A DNA stretch of 64,000 nt, from the NCBI RefSeq assembly GCF_023015865.1, contig NZ_JALKBC010000006.1:337388-401387 (forward strand). The letters are read 5' to 3'. The translations under genes and the position numbers were made by a program. Below the pieces are notes generated by a model that ran no database searches, was not told the DNA's origin, and saw only the letters and a program-made list of their open reading frames with translations. Below are positions 34,360-45,020 of this stretch, piece by piece (the first letter of the stretch is position 1; every line of letters starts with the position of its first letter). This DNA comes from Arenibacter sp. F26102 (GTDB lineage: Bacteria; Bacteroidota; Bacteroidia; Flavobacteriales; Flavobacteriaceae).

Positions 34360-37300
34360 ATGAAGACTTTAACGATTTACTTTTTTGTAATACTGTTTCA
34401 TCTAGGCTGTTTGGCGCAAGAGAATAGAACCTACATTCATAAATTACATATAAATGGAATTCCCTTTAATAAGAAAACCAATGTTGTTTTTGAAGATCAT
34501 TTGGGGTTTCTATGGCTGGGAACGGATAGTGGACTTTATAGATATGATGGTCATACCCTAATAGAAAATCAATATGATGTTTTTGATGAACATTCGATCC
34601 CTAACAATAGCATAAACTCTATACTGGAAGATGACCTTGGAAATTTATGGATAGGAAGTGAAAGCTACTTAATATTTTACGATAGAAGAACAAACAAGTT
34701 CAGAGGTTATTACAAAAACAGTACCTCAAAAGTCTTAGGAAAATCTTCAAATGGCACTATTTGGGCCAACTTACGTAATACGGGGGTCGTAAAAATAATT
34801 CCCAATGAAAAGGCCGAGAACATTTTATTTCAAACGGAATTTAACTACAAACAAGAAAATAGCATTTGGGCCAACGAAAAACAAATCAATCATTTTGCCG
34901 AGGACAACTTTGGCCGACTATGGTTTGCCACGCCCAATGGGATACAGGTTTTTGGAAGAGACAATGAATTGATCAAAACCGGATTTTTAAAAAGCACAGA
35001 TTTTCTAATCAATACCAAAAACAACACATTTATTGCAAGCACTAAAGAAGGATTATTTGTCCTAGGTTATGGCAAGGCGAATAATCAATTAAGAGTATTG
35101 GAAACTTACACCAATTTTCCAGGCAACACATCCCTTTTACCTGAAATTATCACAATGGTCAAAGAAGAGGTAACCTCAACCCTATGGATCGGAACCCAGT
35201 CCGGCCTAATAAAAGGAATACGAAACAACAATGAATATACTTTCGACAAGATAAATAACTCCAACAATCAGTTTGCCAACAATGAAAGTAGAATCAACTC
35301 TTTGGCACTTGATCGATATAACAACCTATGGATTGCCACGAACAAAGGAGTAAATAAGTATATTGGAAGAACTTCCATTTTCGAATATACCAGCATAGAT
35401 GAGCATTTGAACAATTTCTTCCCACAATCGTTTATGAAGGAGAATAGCCGAGAGGTTCTAATGACCATAAATGAAAAAGGTCTATACCGGTTTAATATAG
35501 CTTTAAACGCCAGCGAACTCCTACTGGCTACCAATGAAAATGTCACCGTCGTAAAGAAAGATTATGAAAATAAAGAACTCTTGATCGGGTTTGGCAAATC
35601 TCTCTTAAAATCCATAAACTATAACAACAAAAACGAAACTTTCGAGGTAGATACCCTAAAACAGTTTACCAAGGGCATAAAGGACCTTATTCCTTTACAT
35701 ACAAATGAAATATGGGTGGGCCTATGGGGCGGTGGAATCGACATTGTGAATACTGATGCAAATATTTCAGATTTTAAATTAAAAACTATTTCCCTACTAA
35801 TGGGCAAGAATGTTTCGGTAATGCATTTAGACAAAATGCAAAATTTATGGATCGGCACAAGGGGAGATGGTCTTTTTAAAGTTGATCTAATCAATGAAGA
35901 AATAAAAACATACAATCCTACTCTCAAGGGAGGCCTTTCTTCCAACGCCATACTTAGCCTTTTGGAAACAGGGCAAGGAAACATATGGATCGGAACAAGA
36001 GGCGGTGGACTAAATTTTTACAACGCACAGGACAAAACCATAAAATCCTTTGGCAAAAATGAAGGCTTATTGTCATCAACCATTTCCAGTATTGAAATGG
36101 ATATGACCGGGAATTTATGGCTAAGTACCCATGGGGGAATTTCACGTTTCAATGTCATGGAGGAAAAATTCGTGAATTTCGGAATTGAGGATGGCCTTGC
36201 TGAAAGTCATTTCATTTTTAATTCCCATGCCAATGCGGAGAATGGGACTCTCTATTTCGGCTGTCCTGGTGGATTTTATAGTGTTTACACAAAAAATTAT
36301 CAGAAATCAAACCTTTTGCCAAATACTATAATCACCAAATTCAATATCCTTGGTAATAAAGCCGAAGAATCTAAATTAAAGCACTTACCGTCCGCATTAA
36401 CCTCTAAGAGTACCGGTTATAATTTGGAGCTGCCTTTTAACAATAACAACATTGCCATTGAATTCTCTACATTGGATCTTACCTCCCCCAATAAAAATGA
36501 ATACGCCTATAAATTGGAGGGCATTAATGATTTTTGGCACTACACCAAGGCTTCTAACCGTAATGCCAACTATAATGATCTACCCCCTGGGAAATACACA
36601 TTTAAAGTAAAGAGTTCCAATAGCGACGGTGTTTGGAATCCGGAGCCAACAGAACTAAGTTTTTTAATTGCTCCGCCCTATTGGAAAAGCAATATGGCTT
36701 ATTTTATTTATACTTTGCTAATATCCCTTTGCATTTATATCAGCTTTATACTTGTTCAGCGATGGTATACATTGAAGAAAAATTTAGTAGCCGAGACCAT
36801 AAGCAGGGAAAAGGACAATGAAATTAACCGAATGAAAATGGTCTTTTTTACTGATATTTCCCATGAACTGCGCACGCCCCTGGCCTTAATTCTCGGAACA
36901 ATAGAAAAGGTGGTTAAAGAAAAGAAATTTGTCTTAAGCCCACTTACCTCCCAACGCATCTACAACAACACCCTTAGAATGCACAGACTGATCAATCAAA
37001 TAATGGACATCAGAAAATTTGACGAAGGCAAACTCAAATTAAACATTTCAAAAAATGATATTGTAAAGGACATAAACATTATAAAAAATGCCTTTAACGA
37101 TTTTGCCAGGATTTATGAAATAAAATACGATTTCAACTGCGAAAAGGAAGAAATAAGGGGTTGGTACGATGTTGATATTTTGGAAAAAATACTTTTCAAT
37201 CTATTGTCCAATGCATTTAAGTACACCCAAAAAAAAGGACAGATCAGTGTTGCCCTTGAATTTGCCAATTCCCATGATCTATATTCTATGGTAAAGTTTA

Positions 37301-38439
37301 AGGGAAATGGAAAATACATTAAATGCAGTGTTAAGGATAACGGTATTGGAATCCCTGAAAAGGATCTCCCACATATTTTCGACCGATACTATCAGGCAAC
37401 AAAGGCCTATAGCAACCAAATCCCTGGTACAGGAATCGGGATGGAATTGGTCCAAAAACTTGTTGAAAGACATCACGGAGCCATTAGGGTTGAAAGTGAA
37501 GAAGGTGTATTCACTGAATTCACCTTTTTTCTCCCGATCAACAAAAATGCCTTTGATAAAAAAGAAAGAATAAATACGGGCAAGCCACTGACTAAAAGTT
37601 TTATTCATAATTCCGAATTTCAAGTAATTGATGAAGTCTCCACTGAGTTTGAATCAAAATCACAGGCCATAAAGTCGGGAAAACCCAAAATATTACTTGT
37701 AGAGGACAATGATGACTTAAGATTTATGGTCAAGGAGGAATTGAAGCATGATTTCTATGTCATTGAAGCCTCGAACGGCAAAGAGGGTTACGATGCTATA
37801 CTTGAAGAAAAACCCCAACTGGTTATTTGCGACATACTAATGCCAATTGAAGACGGGATATCCATGCTAAAAAGGGTTAAGGATAATAATGATGTGAATA
37901 CCATTCCCATTTTTATGCTGACCGCAAAAAATTCTGAAGAAACTAAAATAGAATGTCTGAGTTTAGGAGCTGAGGATTATATAGAAAAGCCATTCAGTTT
38001 AGAATTTGTAAAATGGAAAGTAAAAAACACCTTAATTACCAGACAGGAACTTAAAGAAAAGTATAGCAAAATAATTACCCCGGAGCCCTCGGAAATTATC
38101 GTGGATTCCAATGAAGAGAAGTTTATAAAAAAGCTGATCCAAATCATAGAGGATTCTATGGACGACAATTTATTGAGTGTGGAATACCTTGCCTCGGAAG
38201 TTGGGATGAGCAGGGCCAATCTATATAGAAAGCTCCAAGCCATAGTTGATGACACTCCTGTTAACTTCATTAAACAGATACGTTTAAAAAGAGCAGCCCA
38301 ATTATTAAAGAAAAACAAGATGTATATTTCAGAAGTGGCCTATATGACCGGTTTCAATAATCAAAAATATTTCAGTAAATGTTTTAGCAAGGAGTTCGGA
38401 AAGAGTCCGACCGAATATGCAAAACAATTTTCGACCTAG
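34360..38439 (+). CDS. Hybrid two-component system sensor-regulator (HTCS)
   Basis: One-protein two-component system that senses oligosaccharides in the periplasm and drives PUL transcription. The ATG at 34360 gives 1,359 residues with a signal (HLGCLAQ); an ATG 12 codons upstream is less suitable. In order: two-bladed-type propeller repeats (about 25-640, recurring LWIGT and DDLGNLWIGSE motifs), a Y_Y_Y domain (about 685-770), one membrane helix (about 779-802), HisKA with DISHELRTPLAL (His835), HATPase with NLLSNAFKYT (from 947) and GTGIGMELVQKL, a receiver with VICDILMP (Asp1158), and a C-terminal AraC helix-turn-helix (about 1255-1355, GFNNQKYFSKCF). It is divergent from susC 2, its likely target, with operator-like dyads between. 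Confidence 0.96.
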   Translation: MKTLTIYFFVILFHLGCLAQENRTYIHKLHINGIPFNKKTNVVFEDHLGFLWLGTDSGLYRYDGHTLIENQYDVFDEHSIPNNSINSILEDDLGNLWIGSESYLIFYDRRTNKFRGYYKNSTSKVLGKSSNGTIWANLRNTGVVKIIPNEKAENILFQTEFNYKQENSIWANEKQINHFAEDNFGRLWFATPNGIQVFGRDNELIKTGFLKSTDFLINTKNNTFIASTKEGLFVLGYGKANNQLRVLETYTNFPGNTSLLPEIITMVKEEVTSTLWIGTQSGLIKGIRNNNEYTFDKINNSNNQFANNESRINSLALDRYNNLWIATNKGVNKYIGRTSIFEYTSIDEHLNNFFPQSFMKENSREVLMTINEKGLYRFNIALNASELLLATNENVTVVKKDYENKELLIGFGKSLLKSINYNNKNETFEVDTLKQFTKGIKDLIPLHTNEIWVGLWGGGIDIVNTDANISDFKLKTISLLMGKNVSVMHLDKMQNLWIGTRGDGLFKVDLINEEIKTYNPTLKGGLSSNAILSLLETGQGNIWIGTRGGGLNFYNAQDKTIKSFGKNEGLLSSTISSIEMDMTGNLWLSTHGGISRFNVMEEKFVNFGIEDGLAESHFIFNSHANAENGTLYFGCPGGFYSVYTKNYQKSNLLPNTIITKFNILGNKAEESKLKHLPSALTSKSTGYNLELPFNNNNIAIEFSTLDLTSPNKNEYAYKLEGINDFWHYTKASNRNANYNDLPPGKYTFKVKSSNSDGVWNPEPTELSFLIAPPYWKSNMAYFIYTLLISLCIYISFILVQRWYTLKKNLVAETISREKDNEINRMKMVFFTDISHELRTPLALILGTIEKVVKEKKFVLSPLTSQRIYNNTLRMHRLINQIMDIRKFDEGKLKLNISKNDIVKDINIIKNAFNDFARIYEIKYDFNCEKEEIRGWYDVDILEKILFNLLSNAFKYTQKKGQISVALEFANSHDLYSMVKFKGNGKYIKCSVKDNGIGIPEKDLPHIFDRYYQATKAYSNQIPGTGIGMELVQKLVERHHGAIRVESEEGVFTEFTFFLPINKNAFDKKERINTGKPLTKSFIHNSEFQVIDEVSTEFESKSQAIKSGKPKILLVEDNDDLRFMVKEELKHDFYVIEASNGKEGYDAILEEKPQLVICDILMPIEDGISMLKRVKDNNDVNTIPIFMLTAKNSEETKIECLSLGAEDYIEKPFSLEFVKWKVKNTLITRQELKEKYSKIITPEPSEIIVDSNEEKFIKKLIQIIEDSMDDNLLSVEYLASEVGMSRANLYRKLQAIVDDTPVNFIKQIRLKRAAQLLKKNKMYISEVAYMTGFNNQKYFSKCFSKEFGKSPTEYAKQFST

Positions 38440-38535
38440 AAGGAAGAAAAAACATCTTAATTAATTGTTTTTGGATAAATTTAACCCAATCTCCTTTTAA
38501 AACTCCGAATCTGCTTAGCAGAATTTCTCTATTGT

Positions 38536-39996
38536 ATGAAACACATAAAAAACCACCACATCTTTATCGCCTTAGTTTTGGCGACTGCTTTTCTATCCTG
38601 CAAGTCTTCCAAAGACAACCCAACAAATAAGTCTCTTCCCAATATTGTACTAATTAATGTAGACGATTTAGGATGGAAAGATTTAGGTTTTATGGGCAGC
38701 CAATATTATGAAACACCCAATCTGGATATTCTGGCAAATGAAGGAATGGTATTTTACAATGCCTATGCCGGAGCTACAAATTGCGCCCCGAGCAGGGCTT
38801 GCATGCTGTCCGGACTCAATACGCCCAGACACGGCGTATATACTGTAAGTCCTTCGGACCGCGGTAATTCCAAAACCCGAAAATTGATACCTATAGAAAA
38901 TACGGAACACCTTAACGATACCATATACACCCTGCCCAAAATGTTGAAGTCCGCAGGATATATTACAGGAAGTTTTGGAAAATGGCATGTTGGTAACGAC
39001 CCCGCCATACAGGGTATAGATGTTAATATTGGTGGCAGTTCCAAAGGGAATCCTGGGAAAGGAGGTTACTTTTCACCATATAAAATTGATCATATTACCA
39101 ATGGCCCCGATGGTCAATATTTAACTGACCGCATTGCGAACGAGGCCATCTCCTTTGTTGAGAAATATCGGGACACTACTTTTTTCCTTTATCTTCCCTT
39201 TTATACCGTGCATACCCCCATAATGGGTAAAGAGGAACTAATAGGAAGGTTCAAGAACAAAAAAAGATCTGATGGACAAAATAGGCCCGACTATGCGGCT
39301 ATGGTAGCCTCTATGGATGAAAATGTGGGCAAATTGCTTGAGGAAATCAAAAAAAATGGCTTGGAAAATAATACCTTGGTGATATTTACCTCCGATAATG
39401 GAGGAATTAGGGCCATTTCTGAACAAAACCCCTTGCGTGCCGGTAAAGGCTCCTATTATGAAGGAGGAATTAGGGTTCCATTAGTGATCAAATGGCCTGG
39501 AAAGGTAGAACCAAATTCGAGCTCTATGAGCAGAGTGAGCAATTTGGATTTTTACCCCACCTTGCAAGAAATTGTTAAGCCCGCGAAAAGGGCTCAGGTA
39601 CTGGACGGTATAGACCTAAATCCCATTTTGGAAGCCAAAACCACAACAGAAAGAGATCTCTTCTTTCATTTTCCCATTTATCTACAGGACTATAGCAAAG
39701 TCCATGATCAAGGCAGCGACCCACTATTTAGGACAAGACCAGGTTCGGTGATTATTTCCGGCGATTGGAAATTGCATGAATACTTTGAAGATGGCCGCTT
39801 GGAACTCTATGACCTAAAATCAGATCTGGGAGAAAAAAATAACCTAGCGGAACAACATCCGGAAAAGGCACAAGAACTACTTAAAAACCTCAAAGCTTGG
39901 AGAACTAAAAATAATGCCCCCGTACCTACCATAAAAAACCCTGAATACGATGCAGTTTTTGAACAAAGGATTATTCAAAATGTTGAAAGGAAATAA
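38536..39996 (+). CDS. Formylglycine-dependent sulfatase, lipoprotein
   Basis: The 486-residue sulfatase has a lipobox FLSC (Cys22), metal ligands in NVDDLGWKDLG (Asp43/44) and the formylglycine site TNCAPSRACMLSG with Cys83. The second metal block is FTSDNGGIRA, and the C-terminal part has DWKLHEYFEDGRLELYDLKS. It is shorter than the others between the two halves and lacks their HTGHT block, so it belongs to a different subfamily. It lies 96 bp after the HTCS gene on the same strand and may be read with it. A short dyad (TCTGC-N3-GCAGA, 38510-38522) sits just before the start. Substrate position unknown. Confidence 0.93.
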   Translation: MKHIKNHHIFIALVLATAFLSCKSSKDNPTNKSLPNIVLINVDDLGWKDLGFMGSQYYETPNLDILANEGMVFYNAYAGATNCAPSRACMLSGLNTPRHGVYTVSPSDRGNSKTRKLIPIENTEHLNDTIYTLPKMLKSAGYITGSFGKWHVGNDPAIQGIDVNIGGSSKGNPGKGGYFSPYKIDHITNGPDGQYLTDRIANEAISFVEKYRDTTFFLYLPFYTVHTPIMGKEELIGRFKNKKRSDGQNRPDYAAMVASMDENVGKLLEEIKKNGLENNTLVIFTSDNGGIRAISEQNPLRAGKGSYYEGGIRVPLVIKWPGKVEPNSSSMSRVSNLDFYPTLQEIVKPAKRAQVLDGIDLNPILEAKTTTERDLFFHFPIYLQDYSKVHDQGSDPLFRTRPGSVIISGDWKLHEYFEDGRLELYDLKSDLGEKNNLAEQHPEKAQELLKNLKAWRTKNNAPVPTIKNPEYDAVFEQRIIQNVERK

Positions 39997-40014
39997 TGGT
40001 TATAATCCTTTAAA

Positions 40015-40176
40015 ATGATTAGCGTGGTAGTATATGAATTATGGAATAAGGATAGCAAATTAGGTGAAATACTTACTCTATATAATAGCCGAACAGATTA
40101 TAGGATTCCCAATGATCGTTATAAGGCTAACCTCTTAAACTACCTCCCAAATTTAAAAGCTCCAACGGTTCCATAA
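40015..40176 (+). CDS. Uncertain 53-aa ORF, possible gene remnant
   Basis: A short ATG-to-TAA frame in the 326 bp between the sulfatase and AraC genes, 18 bp after the sulfatase stop. The translation ends with RIPNDRYKANLLNYLPNLKA then PTVP. That ending recalls the LPGLKSPTV close of HisG (ATP phosphoribosyltransferase), but the match is short and nothing else of HisG is present, so it may be a remnant or chance. The remainder (40177-40322) holds only AT-rich spacer. Confidence 0.25.
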   Translation: MISVVVYELWNKDSKLGEILTLYNSRTDYRIPNDRYKANLLNYLPNLKAPTVP

Positions 40177-40322
40177 AACCATCGCTTTAGCTGTATTTGA
40201 ATAATATTGTTGAATATTCCTGCCTTAAAATGATATTTTAGTCCTGAACATCAGTTAATTGACATTATTCCAGACTATTTTATCCTTAATTTTATAAAGT
40301 ATTACCAACTTTTAAAATATAG

Positions 40323-41141
40323 ATGACTCAACCTACCACCTATCTTCCTCATCCGCAACTGCAGGAATATATTGCCAGCTATGGCATATTAGAAATTCCA
40401 GAAGGGGTCCACGGGCCCTATTTTTCCCCTCCTTTAGGGTTGAGCGGATTTATTATCCAAGCAATCAACACTCAGAATAAGGTAGTTTCAAAACTAGAAG
40501 GAGAAGATTTCTTTACAGATAACGCTGTGGCTACCGGACAAGTAACCTATCCGGTTTATGGGCAGCTCAGTGGTCAAGTTAAAACGATAATGGTATTTTT
40601 CCAGCCGCTCGGTATGCATCAACTATTTGGGACCGATATGTCTTCCTTAAAAAACAAGTCCATGACCTTAAATGACTTTCTTGGCAAAGAGAAAGCTGAT
40701 AAGCTGTTGGGTACATTAAGGGCAGATCAAAACAACAAGCGACAAATCGATGTCTTGAATGATTTTTTTATAGGTCTAAATACTAAAGGGAAAGAAATAG
40801 ATAACATCCCTAAGGTCCTCGAATTTATCCATAATAATAAAGGAGGAGTTTCCATAAAGGAAATTGAACAAAATTGTCATTGCCATCGAAAAACGTTGGA
40901 AAGACACTTCAAAAAAATGATAGGATTGTCCCCAAAAGTATACACCCAAATTTATCAATTTAAATGCTTGATAAATTTGTTACAGGCGCAGCCTGAGGTC
41001 ACATGGTCCCAGCTGGCAGACAAAGCAGGGTATTTTGACCAATCGCACATGTCCCGATATGTAAAAGAATATTTAAAGGTTTCCCCCAACAGTATAGTGG
41101 AGTTGGATATGGATTTCATTAATTACCTTCTAAGACGATAA
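40323..41141 (+). CDS. AraC-family transcriptional regulator
   Basis: The 272-residue regulator has an N-terminal ligand or dimerisation region (about 1-150, with HPQLQEYIASYGILEIPEG and GQVKTIMVFFQPLGMHQLFG) of the DUF6597-like kind found in flavobacterial AraC proteins. The C-terminal AraC DNA-binding domain (about 165-265) shows CHCHRKTLERHFKKMIGLSP as the first helix-turn-helix part and LADKAGYFDQSHMSRYVKEY as the second. It has no signal or membrane segment. It stands alone at the end of PUL 2 on the plus strand, and whether it controls the PUL is not shown. The ligand is unknown. Confidence 0.9.
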   Translation: MTQPTTYLPHPQLQEYIASYGILEIPEGVHGPYFSPPLGLSGFIIQAINTQNKVVSKLEGEDFFTDNAVATGQVTYPVYGQLSGQVKTIMVFFQPLGMHQLFGTDMSSLKNKSMTLNDFLGKEKADKLLGTLRADQNNKRQIDVLNDFFIGLNTKGKEIDNIPKVLEFIHNNKGGVSIKEIEQNCHCHRKTLERHFKKMIGLSPKVYTQIYQFKCLINLLQAQPEVTWSQLADKAGYFDQSHMSRYVKEYLKVSPNSIVELDMDFINYLLRR

Positions 41142-41536
41142 GCACCTTTCCATGCATTTGTCTCAATGGCATAAAAGAGGGAGATCTAATAAAATAGAAT
41201 TCATCAATCCAGGTATTCCGCTTAAGCCTTGCTGATTATGTCGCATTTGTACAAGACAAAGAAAATATTTATACTTAACTTACGCGCTTAATTGTTTAAG
41301 CTGAATTGTAAAATTATAGTTTACAGGCAGGTCAACCACCTATAAAAATTTACGGGTACATGTAAAGTTGCTTTTTATTTGAATTAGCATTCTTAATCTA
41401 GAAACAACCAAACAATATTCTAATTAAGGCCTGCCTGTTTTTTTAGACAACAAATGAATATTACTAATCTGTTCCCCATCCAAATTTCTTAGAAATTTAT
41501 TAAACTTTTAGTACAGCAAAAGAGTTTATACCCTAA
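41142..41536. other. Convergent non-coding spacer with distant inverted repeat
   Basis: AT-rich spacer between the convergent AraC and transporter genes. ACAGGCAGG at 41323-41331 is exactly complementary to CCTGCCTGT at 41430-41438, which is followed by a run of T on the plus strand. The 98-base interval is too long for a normal terminator. No gene is seen. Confidence 0.4.
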
Positions 41537-43948
41537 CTATTTAATCTCCTTGGACTCAGCTGCATTTACAAAAAGAATGTTCCCAATACCCCCATAACCG
41601 TCAAATGCCTTGGCACCCATGTGCTCAACTGCCTTTTCTACAAATCCTACGATGGTTAAATCGGCTTCCTTGGATTTCTCATTGATGATATGTTTAATAC
41701 TAATGTCAGATTTCTGGGCAATAAACTCAATGTTTTTTGGGGAAATGGGCAACTGTCCCGTTTGGATTAGCAAGAATAGCCGCTCTCGCTCCTCATCTAT
41801 GGAATCCTCGGGAAAAACAGCGTGAATATTGATTGTTGCCTCCTTCCAATCTGGATGTCCCAACAAGATATAGGCAAGTAGGATCATAAGATTGGCATTT
41901 TCAAAATCATAAGGTGAAATCCATAGGTGAATCTGCTTCATTAGCCCAAATCCCCGCTCAGAACTGGCCAAAATAATGAGATCGAAATCCACAGATTTAA
42001 TAAGTCCAAGATTATCCACTATATCCAACAAATTATCAGGATGGTTTTTGTGATATTCAAACAAAAGAAGATTATTTTCCTTGCCGGCTATTCCTGGCAA
42101 CTGAATGATCTGTGCCACGGTAGAGGTAAATGATGGGGAAACTATGGTATCTATAAAAACATTGCTTTTGCTAACGTCTGCCATGGCTATCAATTGTTTC
42201 TTACAGTTGGCGGCCTCCAGATTGGTCTCTTTGGACAAATACCCCTTAATGTAATGGATATAGGTTCCAAAACCATAACGATAGGCAATCCACCGTAATA
42301 ATTGAAAAGCGGAAAATCTAACAAAACTATCTTCTGAAATGGCAATGGTCGAGGGTCGCCAGCTTCGCGTTTTTTCTTTTTCCGTTTTTTGAAGAAAAAC
42401 CTGCATTTGCCGGCTTAGCTGAAAAATAACCCCTTGAAAAATGACAGCAAGATTTCTTTTGTCCTGATTATAATTCACAACCCATAAGAACAAAATCAAT
42501 ATCATAACTATGGCTATTAAGGCATAGGCTGCATTCATAAAAAACATCAGGGCAAAACAACTAATGGCCCCAAACAAGGACACGTACCAACGGGATCTAA
42601 ATTTTGGCCGGTAAGATGGGTCGGCTGCAAAATGGTTCAAAAAGGAAATAAGACATAGCGATCCATAGGCTACCATAAAAAACATGGATATAATCTGTGC
42701 CACACTATCCAAGGCTCCCATAAGAATAAATACGCCGGCAATCATAATGGTCAGGACCGAGGCATTATAAGGCTCATCTTTTTTCCCTTTACCCTTGGAT
42801 AACCACTGGTTAAATTTAGGCGTAGGAAAAATTCCGTCGCGAGCAATGGCCTGCAACGTGCGGGGAGCAACCATAATACTTCCCAGAGCCGAGGAAATGG
42901 TTGCCGCTGCCAGTCCGATCGGAATTATCAACCAGCCCTGCCAGGCGATATCTGCCATAATCAACCTTGAAGTATCTGCCAATTCCTGAGGTGGTGCCGA
43001 TACCGCCAATTTCCAAGCAATTAAGAAGTACATGAGCATTCCGCATAGCGTAGCTGCCAAGGTTCCATAAGGAATTGATTTTCCAGGGTTCTTGAGGTCG
43101 CCGGACAATCCTACTCCAGCGGTCATCCCCGTAAAAGCTGGAAAGATGATTGAAAAAACAATGAAAAATCCTATGGCCTCGGGGAGTCCATTTTCATTTC
43201 TATTTTCTGGGGCCGGTCCAATTTCAGCCCTCCGATCATTTTCAAATGGTCGCCCTAATGTAAGGCTATCAGATCCATAATTATTTGCGTCTTCCGATGT
43301 AGTGGGGTTAATTACAAAAGCATCTGGTCTTTCCATCACATCCACTCTGGTCTTAAATGGATCAAAATCATGTGACTTACTATATTCCGTTGTGCCAATA
43401 AAAAATGCCACTAAGGAAATAGCAAGAATGGCTACTACCGTATACAGCAGCTTAACACCTAGATCCGCACCTTTGGTCAGCATAACATAGGTAAGCAGAA
43501 AAAGGCCAGGTATGCCAACAGTCTGTTTCTGCCGTAACAGCCATACAATCCAATCCGGCATGGATATGGTAGCTATCAACCAATCAAAAAAGATGGTGAA
43601 CGCCTCCGAAAATGCCATCACGTAAAAAGCTACACTTATAGCTTGGGACAAATAAAGGGCAATGCCAATGGTAGAACCGATAACCAGTCCAAAAGAACGG
43701 GAAATAATGTAGTACTCCCCTCCTCCTTCCACTTTCTGATTGGTCGCAATTTCTGCAATGGCCATCGCTGTGGGAATGGTCACCGCATGCCCGATTAAAA
43801 TTATGGCAATAGCTCCCAAAAATCCAACCTGCCCTACAGCAAAACCAAATCGGAGAAACATAATGGCACCTAAAATTGTGGCAATGGCCGTGAAAAAAAC
43901 GGGGGCGGTACCGAAAGTTTGAACTTTGTTTACGAAGTTCTGCTGCAT
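41537..43948 (-). CDS. SLC12-type cation-chloride cotransporter / APC-superfamily permease
   Basis: Inner-membrane transporter of the amino-acid/polyamine/organocation superfamily, most like the bacterial relatives of SLC12 Na-K-Cl cotransporters. The 803-residue product has about 12 membrane segments. The first carries GTAPVFFTAIATILGAIMFL and the second GGGEYYIISRSFG. A long hydrophilic loop of about 60 residues (around 195-255) lies between membrane segments 5 and 6. The C-terminal soluble domain (about 510-803) has LDIVDNLGLIKSVDFDLIIL and ADLTIVGFVEKAVEHMGAKA, as in cotransporter regulatory tails. It is monocistronic between two spacers and is not clearly part of the PUL. Ion specificity cannot be decided by eye. 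Confidence 0.85.
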   Translation of the reverse strand: MQQNFVNKVQTFGTAPVFFTAIATILGAIMFLRFGFAVGQVGFLGAIAIILIGHAVTIPTAMAIAEIATNQKVEGGGEYYIISRSFGLVIGSTIGIALYLSQAISVAFYVMAFSEAFTIFFDWLIATISMPDWIVWLLRQKQTVGIPGLFLLTYVMLTKGADLGVKLLYTVVAILAISLVAFFIGTTEYSKSHDFDPFKTRVDVMERPDAFVINPTTSEDANNYGSDSLTLGRPFENDRRAEIGPAPENRNENGLPEAIGFFIVFSIIFPAFTGMTAGVGLSGDLKNPGKSIPYGTLAATLCGMLMYFLIAWKLAVSAPPQELADTSRLIMADIAWQGWLIIPIGLAAATISSALGSIMVAPRTLQAIARDGIFPTPKFNQWLSKGKGKKDEPYNASVLTIMIAGVFILMGALDSVAQIISMFFMVAYGSLCLISFLNHFAADPSYRPKFRSRWYVSLFGAISCFALMFFMNAAYALIAIVMILILFLWVVNYNQDKRNLAVIFQGVIFQLSRQMQVFLQKTEKEKTRSWRPSTIAISEDSFVRFSAFQLLRWIAYRYGFGTYIHYIKGYLSKETNLEAANCKKQLIAMADVSKSNVFIDTIVSPSFTSTVAQIIQLPGIAGKENNLLLFEYHKNHPDNLLDIVDNLGLIKSVDFDLIILASSERGFGLMKQIHLWISPYDFENANLMILLAYILLGHPDWKEATINIHAVFPEDSIDEERERLFLLIQTGQLPISPKNIEFIAQKSDISIKHIINEKSKEADLTIVGFVEKAVEHMGAKAFDGYGGIGNILFVNAAESKEIK

Positions 43949-45020
43949 ATGTTATAAATATTGATACTGGTTGGGCTAAAATTGTGCGCACTACAATTCG
44001 GTTAATGACGGATATAAGGCCTTCCTTCTTAAAATCCTGTCACAATCAACCATGTAAAGCGGGCTCCAAATAATCCATCGATCATTTAATCCTCCAATCC
44101 ACATCGGACCATTTTTTCTACGATTCTTCTAACAAGATACAAAAAGGGTATTCTTTTATCGATATTGAAGGCTATTAAAAGGTCCTATTTGTCAAGGTTC
44201 CAAATAATTGCATGAAAAAAAGATTCCCTACACCCCCTGATCGTTGTATAAAACACGAAATACAGTTTAATCTTAGTCTGCAGGTTATCTGCACTCCTGA
44301 CATAAATTTAATCCTTTGCGGAAAACCGTAAGGGATTGTCTTTCTATAGGAATAGGTTTGCCTAAAGAAATAAGAAGGTAATCATAATTAAAGAGACCCA
44401 GTTCCGTGCAATAATAGCCATAGGCAGTCATACGGGCCAGCTTGCTGAAAAGGTTTTCGGGGGAACTAACCAATTAGGCAGGCTTGGCCTTTATAATCGA
44501 CTATTTATTTAACCAATGTGCATTTGATACTACCGACAATTTAAATTAACCTACATAAATCAGTCTTTCCCGTTTTGGAAAGAGCAAAATTTACCGAAAT
44601 CTCAATGATATGGCATAAAATTATTACAACAATATCAACTCTTTGTTTGGATAGGAATTTCTCTATATTTCTTAAATCCTACTTTGAATGATTACTAACT
44701 ATTATCAAAAAATGTACTATTTTCCTACTTTTATTAATCGATTAAGCTTACATATTTAAAATACTAAAAGTTATTTCCATTATTAAACCAAAAAAAAGTC
44801 ACTAAACCAGGATAAGTTTAACCCCATAAGTGTACAACTTATCGAATTTTATCTAGAAATGGGTGATTGACAAGACTCTACAGGTAAAATGTTAAAATGA
44901 TTTTCATATACTTGTCCAAAATATTGAATGCGCTTTTAGTCCTAGGATAAAAAGTTTCCCCTGCAAAATAATATTTATATCGTACCCCACATGCGAATAT
45001 GAATTAGCCTCGAGAATGCT
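43949..45020. other. Gene-poor AT-rich spacer
   Basis: Long non-coding stretch upstream of the giant-protein gene. One open frame (44285-44473, minus, TTG start) is bounded by an immediate upstream stop and matches no family. A perfect 8-bp inverted repeat GATAAGTT/AACTTATC lies at 44811-44843 without a T-tract. No RNA gene, IS end or long repeat was recognised. Confidence 0.4.

Noticed and set aside
41323..41438. ACAGGCAGG/CCTGCCTGT repeat as an intrinsic terminator
   Set aside because: The arms are separated by 98 bases, too far for a standard hairpin terminator; it is kept only as a spacer note.
44285..44473. 62-codon minus-strand frame with TTG start in the spacer before the giant gene
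   Set aside because: The start is non-ATG right after a stop, no family is recognised, and composition gives no coding support. It is mentioned only as part of the spacer.
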